Of a DNA stretch of 64,000 nt, positions 62,949 to 64,000 are shown in pieces. The first letter of the stretch is position 1. Each line of letters begins with the position of its first letter. Origin of the DNA: Aphrocallistes beatrix (taxonomy: Eukaryota; Porifera; Hexactinellida; Sceptrulophora; Aphrocallistidae). Location: NCBI GenBank assembly GCA_963281255.1, contig OY725499.1:248001-312000 (forward strand), given 5' to 3'. The notes below the pieces were generated by a model that saw nothing but the letters and a program-made list of their open reading frames with translations, had not been told where the DNA came from and did not search any database. Position numbers and translations under genes: made by a program.

Positions 62949-64000
62949 TTTATATCAAATTTGATTTAACGATTGTGTAACATCGTGATGATTATTGTAA
63001 TGGCTATAGTGATGTGGGACATCTCACCATTCATATTCGTTTTATTTGAATTTTCTGAAAAATAACTAAATTTTATCACGCTATAACAGACCATCTATCT
63101 GTGTAGCATCTACACCATTTGTATGATGAAATGTATAAGTAGCACGATAATTAAATGAATAATTCAGATAGTGAAACCAATCTCAAACCAATAATTGGAA
63201 CTACACAGTGATGTATGTCTACTACTAACTCTTTTAGTAGATATTTGTTGAATAGAATAATACAATATCAGTTTGCATCATCAATACCTTTGGTTAACAC
63301 AAGCTATTTACGTATCGAGGAAATCAAAACTTGTAGCTTGAAGGAGAATGAAAGTTCAAATATATTAGTAATAATTCAAAAATTATAAAATCTGTTATAA
63401 GCAGAATTTAAATTCTTTTGTAAACATCGCCAAAACCTAATTCTTGCACCAATAATGCAAATTATTCCATCTCAAAAGATTAAAATTAGTGATGTGATGA
63501 CAATATGTCTAGTAGTGTAAAAAGATAAAATTGAACAATTTTAGTGTTATGTTAGTGTAAAAAATAGGAGATTACTTATGACTAGTAGCGGCTACATGAG
63601 AGAGCTAGAGGGGCCATAGCCCTCCCCTCCAAATAAAATGATAAAGTTGCTTATACTTTTGTCTTGATTTTTATGCATCAAAATAAATGAATAATAAGAT
63701 AAATTAGACCAAAATTATTGCGCTATGCTCTAGATGGTTAGAATAGCTGTAGATTAGAATTTCAGCTTCTAAGATTTGAATTTTTTCTGGGAAGCAAGCC
63801 CTCAGACTCTTTATTGGCTCGCTTCCCTCGCTCAGGACCCTCAATCCCAAATCCTGGCTACGCCCCTGCACCCCCTAAATTAAAATCTCTGGGCCGCCAA
63901 TGCTTATAACAGTGGTTCTCAAACTATTTAAACATCGTTATCTGCATTTCTAATGCTTGATCTTTGATAGACAACAATAAGAAGGTCTTAATCCAAAATT
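62949..64000. other. Right-edge spacer
   Basis: No gene. 62949-63060 continues the duplicated 3' flank. 63205-63250 is half of the 59.9 kb palindrome. 63590-63870 has a decayed MITE-like stretch (GTAGCGGCTAC, GGCTACGCCCCTGC). 63911 begins CAGTGGTTCTCAAACTATTT, a typical hAT-type end whose partner may lie outside the window. Confidence 0.5.

Overview
This is an AT-rich, repeat-dense animal nuclear DNA window. It carries two arrays of single-exon genes: cytosolic-type sulfotransferases (SULTs), and secreted CAP-domain proteins (CRISP / antigen 5 / PR-1 superfamily) that end in a GPI-anchor-like signal. The standard code, TATA boxes about 30-65 bp before the starts, N-terminal signal peptides, C-terminal GPI signals and many small DNA transposons (MITEs) with target-site duplications show that it is eukaryotic and metazoan. 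I cannot name the species. A marine invertebrate such as a sponge or tunicate fits, but nothing here proves it. No tRNA, rRNA, virus, transposase or CRISPR was found.

Layout. 1-11.4 kb: six minus-strand SULT genes. The first three are near-identical copies in a 1.6-kb head-to-tail tandem repeat; the other three are older and separated by MITE-rich spacers. 12.1-13.2 kb: an orphan multi-pass membrane protein, minus strand. 13.7-18.3 kb: three complete CAP genes with the classic His/Glu/Glu/His tetrad. 19-25 kb: more tetrad-bearing CAP genes and the first member of a second CAP clade. 26-54 kb: repeated amplification of that second clade (starts like MQLWGKI, tails like WDNCNDGLC), with many broken copies. 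Each copy sits in a repeated frame of an upstream inverted-repeat element, a TATAAATA box and a shared 3' flank. Many frames also keep a decayed minus-strand CAP fragment upstream, so the ancestral unit was probably a divergent gene pair. 54.6-57.4 kb: one complete minus-strand CAP that represents the parent of those fragments, and one pseudogene. 58.3-61.2 kb: a Thr/Pro-stalk CAP gene and its broken duplicate. 61.2-64 kb: the duplicate's 3' flank, hit by three transposons whose empty sites survive next to the sister copy.

How the genes may work together. SULTs transfer sulfate from PAPS to small molecules in the cytosol. The CAP proteins would be displayed on, or shed from, the cell surface. 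Nothing links the two arrays beyond adjacency; both show expansion by duplication followed by loss of active-site residues. I count 13 CAP genes that read through with a signal peptide, about 9 broken full-length or near full-length copies, and several smaller fragments. The most interesting features are the stepwise loss of the CAP tetrad in the second clade, the constant-ends/variable-core structure of that clade, a SULT copy with its catalytic His changed to Tyr, and several long palindromes.
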